From Streptomyces griseus (GTDB lineage Bacteria > Actinomycetota > Actinomycetes > Streptomycetales > Streptomycetaceae), in the NCBI RefSeq assembly GCF_900460065.1, contig NZ_UAVD01000056.1, forward strand, positions 62,001-126,000: a stretch of 64,000 nt of DNA, written 5' to 3'. Below are positions 49,501-56,966 of this stretch, piece by piece. Every line of letters begins with the position of its first letter. The first letter of the stretch is position 1. The notes below the pieces were generated by a model, which searched no databases, was not told the DNA's origin, and saw nothing but the letters and a program-made list of their open reading frames with translations. Both the position numbers and the translations under genes were made by a program.

Positions 49501-49994
49501 TGCTGGAGACCGGCGCTCCGGACCGGGCCGCGCGGCTGGCCGAGGAGCTCTCGGACGCCCACGGAGATCAGGGGAGCCTGAGGTACGTCGCGGCGGACCT
49601 GGCGGCCAGGGGCGACACCGCCGGCGCGGTCGCCCTGCTCGACGACCTCTCCGTACCCGCTCTGCGCGAGGTCGCCACGGCGGACGTCGTCGGCGCATCG
49701 GCCCGGGCGGGCGCGCCGCACGAAGCCCACGCCCTGGCCCGAGCCATCACCGACCCGGGCCACCGGAGCAAGGCCCTCGCGGCCGTCGCCCGCGCTCACG
49801 GCCCCACCGCGGAAGGCCGGGCCCTGCTCGTCGAAGCACTGGCCCTGGGCACCTGGGACCAGTTGGTCGAGGCGGTCGCCGCGGTGACGCCGGAACACCT
49901 GCTCCTGCTGGCGGACCTGTCCCGGCCCCAGGTGGTGTCCGCGAAGTCTCGCCCGGCCCTCCCGGAACGGCGGAATCCCGCCCGATCGCGATGA
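46545..49994 (+). CDS. STAND/NACHT-like NTPase with C-terminal TPR-like repeats
   Basis: 1149 residues. Residues 6-27 are the third copy of the module seen in the preceding gene (I-G-V-K-G-T-G-D-A ... G-G ... N-T-G). A STAND-type NTPase core follows: F-R-G-R-E-A-E-L at about 56-63, a P-loop variant A-P-A-W-A-G-K-S at 88-95 (Ala in place of the first Gly), Walker B L-V-L-V-V-D-G-L-D-E at 175-184, and V-A-G-R-P at 213-217 as sensor. From about 400 on, many degenerate 35- to 40-residue helical pairs (A-x-x-L-A-x-A-G-x-x-x-x-A) act as a TPR-like superstructure, the usual ligand arm. No toxin, nuclease or protease domain is fused. I call it a STAND sensor with no visible effector. Confidence 0.85.
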   Translation: MADARIGVKGTGDASAEGGVVFVNTGAVTGPVNLHAPRTAVSGYLLQVERMAAADFRGREAELSALAAFGTEARPPGGSGKDYWRWLAPAWAGKSALLAEFVLHPPAGIDVVAFFITSRMAGQNDAAAFCEVVQRQLYALLREEEPLSTPHTRDEQLRLALDRAAERSAAEGRRLVLVVDGLDEDHGVTAGPDCHSIAALLPRTPPHGMRIIVAGRPHPPVPDDVPGDHPLWTTEIDHWLEPSPHAQATRRDAEQDLLRLLDGGGLGRELVSLTVAAGGGLSAHDIAELTGSRPRRVERELSAASGRSFRRRAAHWTPGGPDVYLLAHEEIQRGAADLATDAELADGRTRLHRWAQTYRSAGWPPATPAYLLRGYAQLLRELGDTGRLVELVCDTARHERLWQVTGADLDALSELSSSLDQLAAHGRQSGDPDVPAALRLAAARDGLHERARALPPGLIGLWARLGHTDRAVSMAESQRGWSLRSLSLTAVATSLAATGHGERAAVLADDAETPELRDDFLWAIATGLAEAGRYAEAVRTASRVTDTETRAETLVAILKAVAEARARSGPVDPDVVASLPDAAMRAVRRVPDTVVPVELLADLAHAYALLGDDRGAREAAGLAFAAGPDDHGWLRALYLGRLAVKLAGAPGLRERATEAALESVSTVASVDDLRERDAALPEIAAGLAAVGRHEQAAALVDLLRPLPSAFSNGLLSIATAIAESGDPDKALEWADRITEPADRCEAFTAIGRWSVTSADPLRTRGMAQRILDELDGLSDGGTQVNQLIAMADFLSRAGQDEPARAAVVAATDAARGGSAARGHVVTQVAVASALAAAGAEDDAHRLIDLATRTAEAEEPGQLRLTYLLTVAEGLHAMGCDDRRDGLLSALLDENRQDAHNPEHTVSLQRIAETFGATGSPDRAGELARELLDRAANAASPSLRSWIRYRAANAFLAAEDIDAALALTAALPEGEESSFLSGVVQKLLETGAPDRAARLAEELSDAHGDQGSLRYVAADLAARGDTAGAVALLDDLSVPALREVATADVVGASARAGAPHEAHALARAITDPGHRSKALAAVARAHGPTAEGRALLVEALALGTWDQLVEAVAAVTPEHLLLLADLSRPQVVSAKSRPALPERRNPARSR

Positions 49995-50057
49995 CCGGAC
50001 GGGACCCGTCGACCAGGGCCGGCGTCACCCGGCCACGAACAGGTGCTGCCGCGGGCC

Positions 50058-50276
50058 CTACTTGGCCGCGTCCAGCGCGGCCAGGGCCTGCGCCCAGCCG
50101 ACGTACTTCAACTCCGCGAGGTCGGCGACGGTCTTGATGCCGAACGCCTCCTTGAGCAGGTCACCCTGCCGGTCCGAGACCCCCTTCAGCGCGGAGACCG
50201 GCGCCGCGAGCACCTCGGGCACGCTCTTGTCCGCCCACGCCTTGTCCAGCACCTTGTCCAGATCGATCGAGGCCAC
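50058..50276 (-). CDS. Small helix-hairpin-helix-like protein
   Basis: 72 residues from GTG 50276 (GAGGGGAACGAGC upstream). It contains D-L-D-K-V-L-D-K-A-W near the start and A-P-V-S-A-L-K-G-V-S-D-R-Q-G-D-L-L-K-E-A-F-G-I-K-T-V-A-D-L-A, a helix-hairpin-helix pattern with G-V-S/G-I-K turns as in DNA-binding or contractile-like HhH motifs. It is acidic overall, so a protein-protein role is as likely as DNA binding. It lies between the STAND gene and tRNA-Ala. Confidence 0.8.
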   Translation of the reverse strand: MASIDLDKVLDKAWADKSVPEVLAAPVSALKGVSDRQGDLLKEAFGIKTVADLAELKYVGWAQALAALDAAK

Positions 50277-50515
50277 GCTCGTTCCCCTCTTCCCGTCGCG
50301 CTCACCACGAAGCGCGCACACCTACGGCGGGGCAGCACGGATCGCGCCCACCCCTGACCGTCATCTACAGACGTGTAGAGCATAGGGAGGGAAGGCGTCC
50401 GGAAGTGCGCTTACGGGAAGACGAGCCGACAAAGTCCGAAAGGCGCCGCCCGGCGGCACCGCCCGTGACCGACACCCGGAGGGGCCACGAGGTCACCGGC
50501 ACGCGGCCGGAAACG

Positions 50516-50555
50516 ACGAGATCCCGCCCCGCCTCACGGCGGAACGGGATCTCGT
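50516..50555 (-). terminator. Terminator after tRNA-Ala
   Basis: Compound hairpin: outer 11-bp arms (50516-50526 and 50545-50555) and an inner 5-bp arm pair (50529-50533 and 50538-50542, loop TCAC). It lies 35 bp beyond the tRNA 3' end in the tRNA's direction. Confidence 0.8.
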
Positions 50556-50590
50556 GACGCTCCTGAGAGCTACTCAGAAACTGTCGTTTG

Positions 50591-50664
50591 TGGACCTGTG
50601 GGGATTTGAACCCCAGACCCCCTCGATGCGAACGAGGTGCGCTACCAGACTGCGCCACAGGCCC
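50591..50664 (-). tRNA. tRNA-Ala, anticodon CGC
   Basis: 74 nt without encoded CCA. The acceptor stem GGGCCTG/CAGGTCC has the G3-U70 pair that defines tRNA-Ala. The anticodon stem is CCTCG/CGAGG around a 7-nt loop with CGC at 34-36, which reads GCG. The T arm has GGGGTTCAAATCCCC. Discriminator A73 is present. A -10-like TAGAGT lies about 15 bp upstream of its 5' end. GCG is the most used or second most used Ala codon in this genome by eye. Confidence 0.97.
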
Positions 50665-50683
50665 TTGCGACGTGTGAAACTCT

Positions 50684-50703
50684 AGCACCCCCACAGGGGT
50701 GCT
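50684..50703 (-). terminator. Hairpin between sepX and tRNA-Ala
   Basis: Arms AGCACCCC (50684-50691) and GGGGTGCT (50696-50703) with a 4-nt loop, 60 bp beyond the sepX stop. It separates sepX from the downstream tRNA gene and sits where the tRNA promoter -35 would be. Confidence 0.7.
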
Positions 50704-50762
50704 TGGAAATCCGTTCCTCCGCTGGTCAGCGGTGCCGGGATTTCCGAGCTGCCCCCACGGCC

Positions 50763-51980
50763 TCACTCGTTGGCCGCACGCGGCCGGTCCTCGTCGTCGT
50801 ACTGGTCGAAGAGTGGCGTCCGGCCCCGGTCGCGGCTGCGGCGGGACGGGTTCGCGCGCTGACGCGGCGCCGGGTCGACCGCGGGGGCCGTCGGATGCGA
50901 CGTGCCCGTCTGGGTGGGCTCGGCGGTGCTGGAGCGGGCCGCGCTCCAGGTCTCCGGGTCGTTGACCTCCACGCCGCCCGTGGCCCGGGGGGCGACGGGC
51001 GCGGTGACGTAGGTGGGCAGCGGCACGGGCACGGGCTCCCAGCTGTCGCCCTGGACACGACCGCGCTCGCGCTGCTGGTCCACCCACTCCGCGTGGTCCG
51101 TCTGCTCGACCAGGGCGCGGCGGCCGGCCTCCTGGGGGGAGACCGTGGGCGTGGGCTCCGGCTCCCGGTGGTGGGACTCCGAGTCGTCGTCGGGCTCGGC
51201 GGGGGCGGGAGCCGTCGGCTGGTGCCTGCGGGGACGGTTCTCGCGGAGCCGCTGCGCGGCGTCCTCGGCCCGGCGGCGGTCCATGGTGAAGGCGAACCGC
51301 CGGCGCTCCTGGGCGCGCAGATGCACGATGTACGTGCTCAGCAGCACGGCCGGGACCGCGGGGGCCCAGAGGAAGCCGAGACCGCCGACCGCCGCGACGA
51401 CCGCTCCCAGGGTGAAGGCCAGGAAGAGGACGACGGTGGTCCGCCTGCGCCGCGCCAGGACCTGGGAGCGCTGCGCGCGCCGGGCCCGCTCGGCATCGGC
51501 CTCGCCGGAGCGGGGGCGCCGCCGGGCGGGTGGCACGTGTTCCGCGGGGCGCTCGCCGGACCGGCGCTCGTGCGCCTGACGGTCCGCCGGCTGATGCGCC
51601 GCTCGCCGCTCGTGCGCCTGACGGTCGGAGGCCTGGGCGTCCGAGGCGCGCTCGGGAGCGTGCGCCGGGTCGGCCAGCCTGGCTTCCGTGTGCGCCGGAG
51701 GCGCGGCAAAGGCCCGGACGTCCACGGATTCCATACGGTCCGTTTCCCGGTCCGGGTCGACGTCGGGCGTCGCCTCCTCGGCGGTACGCTCCCGCAGCTC
51801 CTTGGCATACCGGCGCTCCATCGCCGCCCGTCCGGACAGCAGCCGGATGGCGGTGCTGAAGCGTTCCGTCGGACGGGCTTCGTTGAGCTCGTCCTGCCTG
51901 CGGAGCCACATCGGTACCAAGTAGGCGGCCCAGGCCCCGACGATGACTGCGTAGATGAGGCCGCTGCTGCTCACGCTCAC
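50763..51980 (-). CDS. sepX: Divisome membrane protein SepX (GlpR)
   Basis: 405 residues. A membrane helix at about 7-26 (L-I-Y-A-V-I-V-G-A-W-A-A-Y-L-V-P-M-W-L-R-R) is followed by a conserved cytoplasmic R-F-S-T-A-I-R-L-L segment, a long charged low-complexity region with a 14-residue repeat (about 105-165), two more helices near 180-215, and a disordered tail. This order and the V-P-M-W-L-R-R-Q-D-E motif identify the actinobacterial divisome protein SepX/GlpR, needed for Z-ring stability in Streptomyces. It lies at the downstream end of the rimJ-moa-galU block as in other streptomycetes. GTG start at 51980. Confidence 0.9.
   Translation of the reverse strand: MSVSSSGLIYAVIVGAWAAYLVPMWLRRQDELNEARPTERFSTAIRLLSGRAAMERRYAKELRERTAEEATPDVDPDRETDRMESVDVRAFAAPPAHTEARLADPAHAPERASDAQASDRQAHERRAAHQPADRQAHERRSGERPAEHVPPARRRPRSGEADAERARRAQRSQVLARRRRTTVVLFLAFTLGAVVAAVGGLGFLWAPAVPAVLLSTYIVHLRAQERRRFAFTMDRRRAEDAAQRLRENRPRRHQPTAPAPAEPDDDSESHHREPEPTPTVSPQEAGRRALVEQTDHAEWVDQQRERGRVQGDSWEPVPVPLPTYVTAPVAPRATGGVEVNDPETWSAARSSTAEPTQTGTSHPTAPAVDPAPRQRANPSRRSRDRGRTPLFDQYDDEDRPRAANE
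51566..51626. repeat. Internal 42-bp period repeat in sepX
   Basis: 19-bp exact copies at 51566-51584 and 51608-51626, 42 bp apart, encode a repeated D-R-Q-A-H-E-R-R stretch in the disordered region of SepX. Confidence 0.75.
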
Positions 51981-52090
51981 ACCGTAGAGGGGTTTGCGCG
52001 GAAGGATCCGCCAATTGGCCCGGTGTGTCGCACGATCCGGCTGATATCACGGACTTTTTTTGTGATTGTTCGGATCAGCAGCCGCCGATA

Positions 52091-52115
52091 GCCCGACCTC
52101 ATACGGTCGTCGGGC
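52091..52115 (-). terminator. Hairpin between rimJ-like gene and sepX
   Basis: Arms GCCCGAC (52091-52097) and GTCGGGC (52109-52115), 11-nt loop that can itself pair (GACC/GGTC). It follows the stop of the last gene of the galU-moa block in the direction of transcription. The surrounding gap 51981-52131 is the most A/T-rich part of the region and includes a T7 run. Confidence 0.6.
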
Positions 52116-52131
52116 GATCAAATTCGAACAC

Positions 52132-52761
52132 TTATTTTATTTCGCCGGTCGGTCCGGGGCCTTTCGACGTCATGGGACGCGACCGGCGCCAGCGCCGGAG
52201 CATCCCCTCGGGCACTTCCTCGGCGGTGAGGGCGAAGATCAGGTGGTCACGCCAGGCGCCGTCGATGTGGAGATAGCGCGGGCGCAGGCCCTCCGAACGG
52301 AATCCGAGTTTCTCCACCACCCTGCGGCTGGGGCCGTTCTCCGGGCGAATGCAGACCTCGATGCGGTGCAGACCCACCGTACGGAAGCAGTGGTCGACGG
52401 CGAGGGCCACGGCCGTCGGCATGACCCCGCGCCCGGCGACGCTCTGGTCGACCCAGTAACCGACGTGCCCGGAACACATCGAGCCCCAGGTGATCCCCGC
52501 GACCGTGAGCTGGCCGACCAGCCGGCCCTCGTACTCGATGGCGAACGGGAGCATCCGCCCCGCGTTCGCCTCGGCGCGCAGGTGGCGGACCATCTGCCGG
52601 TAGGTGGGGCGCTGCGCCATCGGGCCGCCGGGGGCGGGCGGCGGGACGGTGGCCTCCCAGGGGCGCAGCCAGTCGCGGTTGCGCCGGTTGACCTCACGCC
52701 ACACCCGCTGGTCACGCATCTTTATCGGGCGCAGGACGATCTCGCCGTCGGTCAGCGTCAC
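52132..52761 (-). CDS. RimJ/RimL-family GNAT acetyltransferase
   Basis: 209 residues. L-R-P-I-K-M-R-D near the start, V-G-Y-W-V-D-Q-S-V-A-G-R-G-V-M-P-T-A as motif A, and R-I-E-V-C-I-R-P-E-N-G-P-S-R-R-V-V-E-K-L-G-F as strand 5 and motif B are standard for RimJ-type acetyltransferases. The conserved place between mogA and sepX is found in most streptomycetes. Its target is unknown; a ribosomal or other protein N-terminus is the family guess. The stop is an A/T-rich G-E-I-K-stop. Confidence 0.9.
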   Translation of the reverse strand: MTLTDGEIVLRPIKMRDQRVWREVNRRNRDWLRPWEATVPPPAPGGPMAQRPTYRQMVRHLRAEANAGRMLPFAIEYEGRLVGQLTVAGITWGSMCSGHVGYWVDQSVAGRGVMPTAVALAVDHCFRTVGLHRIEVCIRPENGPSRRVVEKLGFRSEGLRPRYLHIDGAWRDHLIFALTAEEVPEGMLRRWRRSRPMTSKGPGPTGEIK

Positions 52762-52778
52762 CGGCCAGGTCGCGATGT

Positions 52779-53384
52779 TCAGCTCGGGCTCCCCGGTCGG
52801 GGGTGGTCGCCGCCGCGCAGCTGGTCGACGGCGTGCACCAGGAGCCGGCCGAGGACCGCCAGCCCGTCCTTCACCCCTCCGGTGGAGCCGGGGAGGTTGA
52901 CGATCAGGGTGCGGGAGGCCACCCCCGCGAGCCCCCGGGAGAGGGCGGCGGTCGGGACCTTGGCCAGCCCCTCGGCCCGGATCGCCTCCGGGATGCCGGG
53001 GATCTCGTGGTCGAGGACGCGCCGGGTGGCCTCGGGCGTGGCGTCGGTGGGCGAGATGCCCGTACCGCCGGTGGTGACGATCACGTCGTACCCGGCGGCG
53101 ACTCCGGCGCGCAGGGCCGCCTCGACCGGGTCGCCGTCGGGGACGACCTGCGGTCCGTCGACCGTGAAGCCGAGGGCGGTGAGCGCTTCGGCGATCAGGG
53201 GGCCGCCGCGGTCGGCGTACACCCCGGCGGAGGCGCGGTTGGAGGCGGTGACGACGAGGGCGGCGTACGGGGAGGGCCGGGCCGCGTCCGTGGGCTCGGT
53301 CCGCGCGGGCCGTTCGTGGCCGGTGACGCCCGGCGCGGTCGCCCCCCGCTCGTGGCCGGGGGCCCGGGGCTCGGGCGCCGTCAC
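52779..53384 (-). CDS. mogA: Molybdopterin adenylyltransferase-type protein MogA/MoaB
   Basis: 201 residues. An N-terminal Pro/Thr/Glu-rich tail of about 38 residues is unusual. The domain has V-V-T-A-S-N-R, T-T-G-G-T-G-I-S-P-T-D-A-T-P-E with the G-G-T-G signature, and G-L-A-x-V-P-x-A-A-L-S-R-G. It adenylates molybdopterin for metal insertion by MoeA. GTG 53384 overlaps the moaC stop by 4 bp. Confidence 0.93.
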   Translation of the reverse strand: MTAPEPRAPGHERGATAPGVTGHERPARTEPTDAARPSPYAALVVTASNRASAGVYADRGGPLIAEALTALGFTVDGPQVVPDGDPVEAALRAGVAAGYDVIVTTGGTGISPTDATPEATRRVLDHEIPGIPEAIRAEGLAKVPTAALSRGLAGVASRTLIVNLPGSTGGVKDGLAVLGRLLVHAVDQLRGGDHPRPGSPS

Positions 53385-53881
53385 GCGTCCGGCCCCTCCG
53401 GCGCGGTGCGCCGGTAGTCGCCGGACTTGCCGCCCGACTTCGCCTCGACCCGGACGTCGGTGATGACCGCGCTCTTGTCGACGGCCTTGACCATGTCGAT
53501 CACCGTGAGGGCCGCCACCGAGACCGCGGTGAGGGCCTCCATCTCGACGCCCGTGCGGTCCGTCGTCTTCACGGTGGCCGTGATCTCCACCGCGTCGTCG
53601 GCCACGCCCAGCTCGACCTCCACACCGGAGACGGCCAGCGGATGGCAGAGCGGGATCAGGTCCGGGGTGCGCTTGGCCCCCATGATCCCGGCGATCCGGG
53701 CGGTGGCGAGGGCGTCGCCCTTGGGGACTCCCTCGCCGCGCAGCAGCTCGATCACCCGCGGCGAGACGAGCACCCGGCCGGAGGCCCGGGCGAGGCGGGT
53801 GGTGACGTCTTTCTGAGACACGTCGACCATGCGGGCCGCGCCCGTCTCGTCGATGTGCGTCAGCCTGTTCTGCGTACTCAA
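53381..53881 (-). CDS. moaC: Cyclic pyranopterin monophosphate synthase MoaC
   Basis: 166 residues from the TTG at 53881, which follows GGAGTGAG by a few bases; the next in-frame start (M-V-D-V-S) would cut the family's L-T-H-I-D region. Typical MoaC parts are L-T-H-I-D-E-T-G-A-A-R-M-V-D-V, I-P-L-C-H-P-L-A, T-D-R-T-G-V-E-M-E-A-L and D-M-V-K-A-V-D-K. It converts the GTP-derived 3',8-cyclo intermediate to cPMP in molybdenum-cofactor synthesis. It is coupled to mogA by a 4-bp overlap. Confidence 0.93.
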   Translation of the reverse strand: MSTQNRLTHIDETGAARMVDVSQKDVTTRLARASGRVLVSPRVIELLRGEGVPKGDALATARIAGIMGAKRTPDLIPLCHPLAVSGVEVELGVADDAVEITATVKTTDRTGVEMEALTAVSVAALTVIDMVKAVDKSAVITDVRVEAKSGGKSGDYRRTAPEGPDA

Positions 53882-53983
53882 CTCACTCCGCCTAGCGCTA
53901 GGGGCGCCGGTCACGCCTCGGGGAACCGGAGGGGGTCCCCCGGAAGGCACGGCGGCAGATACCGTACCGCCACGGGGCGGCGG

Positions 53984-55294
53984 TCAGCCGAGCAGGATCA
54001 CGTCCGTCTCGGTGCCGGGCTCGACCGACGTGGTGTCCTCGTCCACCACGATCAGCGCGTTCGCGTGCGCGAGCGCGGCGATCAGATGCGAACCGGAACC
54101 GCCGACCGGGGTGACCGTCCCCGCCTCGGCGTCGTGACGGCCGCGCAGGAACTGGCGGCGTCCGTCGGGCGACGCGAGGGCCTTGTCGGCGCTCAGCCGG
54201 GCGCGGGCCGTCGGGCGGTGCACGTCGGTGAGGCCCATCAGGGCACGGATGGCCGGGCGGACGAACAACTCGAAGGAGACGTAGGCGGAGACCGGGTTGC
54301 CCGGCAGCGCCAGCAGCGGCGTGTGGTCCGGGCCGATCGAGCCGAAGCCCTGCGGCTTGCCGGGCTGCATGGCGAGCTTGCGGAACTCGACCCCGCCGCC
54401 CGGCTCGTCCTCGTCCCCGACGGAGGACAGCGCCTCCTTGACGACGTCGTACGCGCCGACGCTGACCCCGCCCGTGGTGACGACGATGTCCGCGCGGATC
54501 AGCTGGTCCTCGATCGTGGCGCGCAGCGTCTCGGCGTCGTCGGTCACCGCGCCGACCCGGTAGGCGATGGCTCCGGCGTCCCGGGCGGCGGCCGTCAGCG
54601 CGAAGCTGTTGGAGTCGTGGATCTGGCCCCCGGTCAGCTGCTCGCCCGGCTGGACCAGTTCGCTGCCGGTGGACAGGACGACCACGCGGGGGCGGGGCCG
54701 TACGACCACGGTGGCGCGGCCGATCGCCGCGAGCAGCCCGATCTGCGGCGGGCCGACGACCGACCCGGCGGCCAGGGCCAGATCGCCCGGCTTGACGTCG
54801 CTGCCCCGCTCGCGCACATGGGCGCCGGCCACGACGGGCCGGTGCACCCTGACCTCGCCGGTGGCGTCCTCGGGCGCCTCGCTGTGGGCGCGCATGGCGG
54901 CGGCCGGGCCCTCGCCCGTACCGCCGTCGGTCCACTCGACCGGGACCACGGCCTGAGCACCGGCGGGCAGCGGGGCGCCCGTCATGATGCGGGCGGCCTG
55001 CCCCGGCCCCACGACCTGGTCGTCGGCGAGTCCCGCACTGCCCGCGGCGACGTCGCCGATGACGGTGAGGACCGCGGGGAACTCCTCGCTGGCGCCCTCG
55101 ACATCGGCGATCCGGACCGCGTAGCCGTCCATGGAGCTGTTGTCGAACGGCGGCAGGGCCACCTCCACGAGAACGTCCTCGACGAGGACGCAGCCCTGGG
55201 CGTCCGGCAGCTGCAGCTCGATGGGCTCCAGCGGCGCGACCGCCGCGAGGATGTCGTCGAGGTGCTCGTCCACCGACCAGATCGTGCTGCTCAC
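53984..55294 (-). CDS. moeA: Molybdopterin molybdenumtransferase MoeA (Glp)
   Basis: 436 residues from GTG 55294, 4 bp after the galU stop, with GGAGATG upstream. Family segments: S-M-D-G-Y-A-V-R, A-R-I-M-T-G-A-P-L-P, G-S-E-L-V-Q-P-G-E, T-T-G-G-V-S-V-G-A-Y-D, Q-P-G-K-P-Q-G and L-P-G-N-P-V-S. It inserts molybdate into adenylated molybdopterin. It belongs to the galU-moeA-moaC-mogA-rimJ unit. Confidence 0.95.
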   Translation of the reverse strand: MSSTIWSVDEHLDDILAAVAPLEPIELQLPDAQGCVLVEDVLVEVALPPFDNSSMDGYAVRIADVEGASEEFPAVLTVIGDVAAGSAGLADDQVVGPGQAARIMTGAPLPAGAQAVVPVEWTDGGTGEGPAAAMRAHSEAPEDATGEVRVHRPVVAGAHVRERGSDVKPGDLALAAGSVVGPPQIGLLAAIGRATVVVRPRPRVVVLSTGSELVQPGEQLTGGQIHDSNSFALTAAARDAGAIAYRVGAVTDDAETLRATIEDQLIRADIVVTTGGVSVGAYDVVKEALSSVGDEDEPGGGVEFRKLAMQPGKPQGFGSIGPDHTPLLALPGNPVSAYVSFELFVRPAIRALMGLTDVHRPTARARLSADKALASPDGRRQFLRGRHDAEAGTVTPVGGSGSHLIAALAHANALIVVDEDTTSVEPGTETDVILLG

Positions 55295-55298
55295 GGGG

Positions 55299-56201
55299 TT
55301 ACATCTCCTCAGCGACGTACTTGCGCAGCCAGGTCCGGAAGTCCGGTCCCAGGTCCTCACGTTCGCACGCCAGTCTGACAATGGCGCGCAGATAGTCGCC
55401 GCGGTCGCCGGTGTCATAGCGGCGGCCCTTGAAGACGACGCCGTGCACGGGGCCGCCGATCTTCTCGTCCGCGGCGAGCAGCTGGAGCGCGTCGGTGAGC
55501 TGGATCTCGCCGCCGCGGCCCGGCTCGGTGTGTCGCAGTATGTCGAAGACCGCGGGGTCCAGGACGTACCGGCCGATGATGGCGAGGTTGCTGGGGGCGT
55601 CGGCCGGGTCCGGCTTCTCGACCAGGTCGGTGATGCGGACCACGTCGCCGTCGACGGTGGCGTCCGCGGCGGCGCAGCCGTAGAGGTGGACCTGCGAGGG
55701 CTCGACCTCCATGAGTGCGATGACGCTGCCGCCCTCACGCTCCTGGACCTCGACCATCCGGGCCAGCAGCGCGTCGCGCGGGTCGATCAGGTCGTCGCCG
55801 AGGAGCACCGCGAAGGGCTGGTCGCCCACGTGCGGGGCGGCGCACAGCACGGCGTGACCGAGGCCGCGGGGGTCGCCCTGCCGCACGTAGTGCATGGTGG
55901 CCAGGTCGCTGGACTCCTGGACCTTGGCGAGGCGTTCGGCGTCGCCCTTGCGGGTGAGCGCGGACTCCAGCTCGTAGTTGCGGTCGAAGTGGTCCTCGAG
56001 CGGACGCTTGTTGCGGCCGGTGATCATCAGTACGTCGGAGAGACCCGCCGCCACGGCCTCTTCGACGACATACTGGATGGCCGGCTTGTCGACGACAGGC
56101 AGCATCTCCTTGGGAGTGGCCTTCGTGGCGGGCAGGAACCGGGTGCCGAGACCTGCTGCCGGGATGACGGCCTTGCTGATCCTGGGGTGCGACTGAGTCA
56201 T
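55299..56201 (-). CDS. galU: UTP-glucose-1-phosphate uridylyltransferase
   Basis: 300 residues. The nucleotide-binding signature A-G-L-G-T-R-F-L-P-A-T-K at 16-27 and P-K-E-M-L-P at 30-35 (Lys31), D-K-P-A-I-Q-Y-V-V-E-E-A and the later V-E-K-P segment identify GalU. It makes UDP-glucose for glycans and trehalose. Strong ATG at 56201; divergent to the formyl-THF ligase gene. It heads the molybdenum-cofactor operon on this strand. Confidence 0.96.
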   Translation of the reverse strand: MTQSHPRISKAVIPAAGLGTRFLPATKATPKEMLPVVDKPAIQYVVEEAVAAGLSDVLMITGRNKRPLEDHFDRNYELESALTRKGDAERLAKVQESSDLATMHYVRQGDPRGLGHAVLCAAPHVGDQPFAVLLGDDLIDPRDALLARMVEVQEREGGSVIALMEVEPSQVHLYGCAAADATVDGDVVRITDLVEKPDPADAPSNLAIIGRYVLDPAVFDILRHTEPGRGGEIQLTDALQLLAADEKIGGPVHGVVFKGRRYDTGDRGDYLRAIVRLACEREDLGPDFRTWLRKYVAEEM

Positions 56202-56264
56202 GTGCAGACCTTAACGGCTGCACACGTCTGGAAGCTGATATTCCGGTTAACTTCGTCCTTAAAT

Positions 56265-56900
56265 ATGCCCATACGAGAATCGTGCGAGTCACCCTTGAAC
56301 ACCGACAAGTCCGGAAAGCCGTCCGCGAAGGACTCCCTGCGGCGCGAACTGCTCGCCGCTCGGGCCCTCCTGACGAAGGAGGACGCCGCCCGGACGGCCG
56401 CGGTTCTGGCCGGGGCGGCCCTGCGCCTGCCCGAACTGGCCGACGCCCGTACGGTCGCCGCGTACGTCTCCGTGGGGCGCGAACCGGGCACCCGCGCCCT
56501 CCTGGAAGCGCTGCGCGGGCGTGGCGTCCGGGTGCTGCTGCCGGTCCTCCTGGCCGACAACGACCTCGACTGGGCGGCCTACGAGGGCCCGGAGCACCTG
56601 CTCCCGGCCGGGCGGGGGCTCCTGGAGCCGGACGGGCCGCGCCTGGGCCCCGCAGCCGTCGTGGAAGCCCAGGCGGTGCTGCTGCCCGGCCTGGCGGTGG
56701 ACGGGGCCGGGATGCGGCTGGGGCGGGGCGGCGGCAGCTACGACCGGGTGCTGGCCCGGCTGACGGCCGCCGGGGCGCACCCTGCCCTCGTCGTGCTCCT
56801 GTACGACGACGAGGTGGTCGCCCGGGTCCCCTCGGAACCGCACGACCAGCCCGTGGACGCCGTGGTCACGCCGGCCGGGGCGCGGCGCTTCCCTTCCTGA
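56265..56900 (+). CDS. 5-formyltetrahydrofolate cyclo-ligase
   Basis: Up to 211 residues from ATG 56265; the TTG at 56295 is the other possibility, and neither has a clear ribosome site, so the start is uncertain (a leaderless message is possible). The family marker G-R-G-G-G-S-Y-D-R is present near the C-terminal third, preceded by L-L-P-G-L-A-V-D. R-R-E-L-L-A-A-R-A-L near the start also matches. The enzyme recycles 5-formyl-THF to 5,10-methenyl-THF using ATP. It faces galU across about 63 bp. Confidence 0.92.
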   Translation: MPIRESCESPLNTDKSGKPSAKDSLRRELLAARALLTKEDAARTAAVLAGAALRLPELADARTVAAYVSVGREPGTRALLEALRGRGVRVLLPVLLADNDLDWAAYEGPEHLLPAGRGLLEPDGPRLGPAAVVEAQAVLLPGLAVDGAGMRLGRGGGSYDRVLARLTAAGAHPALVVLLYDDEVVARVPSEPHDQPVDAVVTPAGARRFPS

Positions 56901-56915
56901 GCCGCCCCGCACGGC

Positions 56916-56957
56916 GGAGCCCCCTCGCGGCTCACACGTGAGCTGCGAGGGGGCTCC
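56916..56957. terminator. Compound hairpin between convergent genes
   Basis: Outer 13-bp arms (56916-56928 and 56945-56957) plus an inner GCTCA/TGAGC 5-bp arm pair with CACG loop, in the 66-bp gap between the cyclo-ligase and the acylase. Bidirectional terminator. Confidence 0.88.
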
Positions 56958-56966
56958 GGTCGGGCC

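Noticed and set aside
44638..49994. Secreted trypsin-like protease as the effector of the STAND locus
   Set aside because: It has its own signal peptide, prodomain and divergent promoter, so it is an ordinary exported enzyme.
50591..50664. tRNA-Ala as an integration site of an accessory element
   Set aside because: I found no second copy of the tRNA 3' end, no integrase and no plasmid-type genes in the window.
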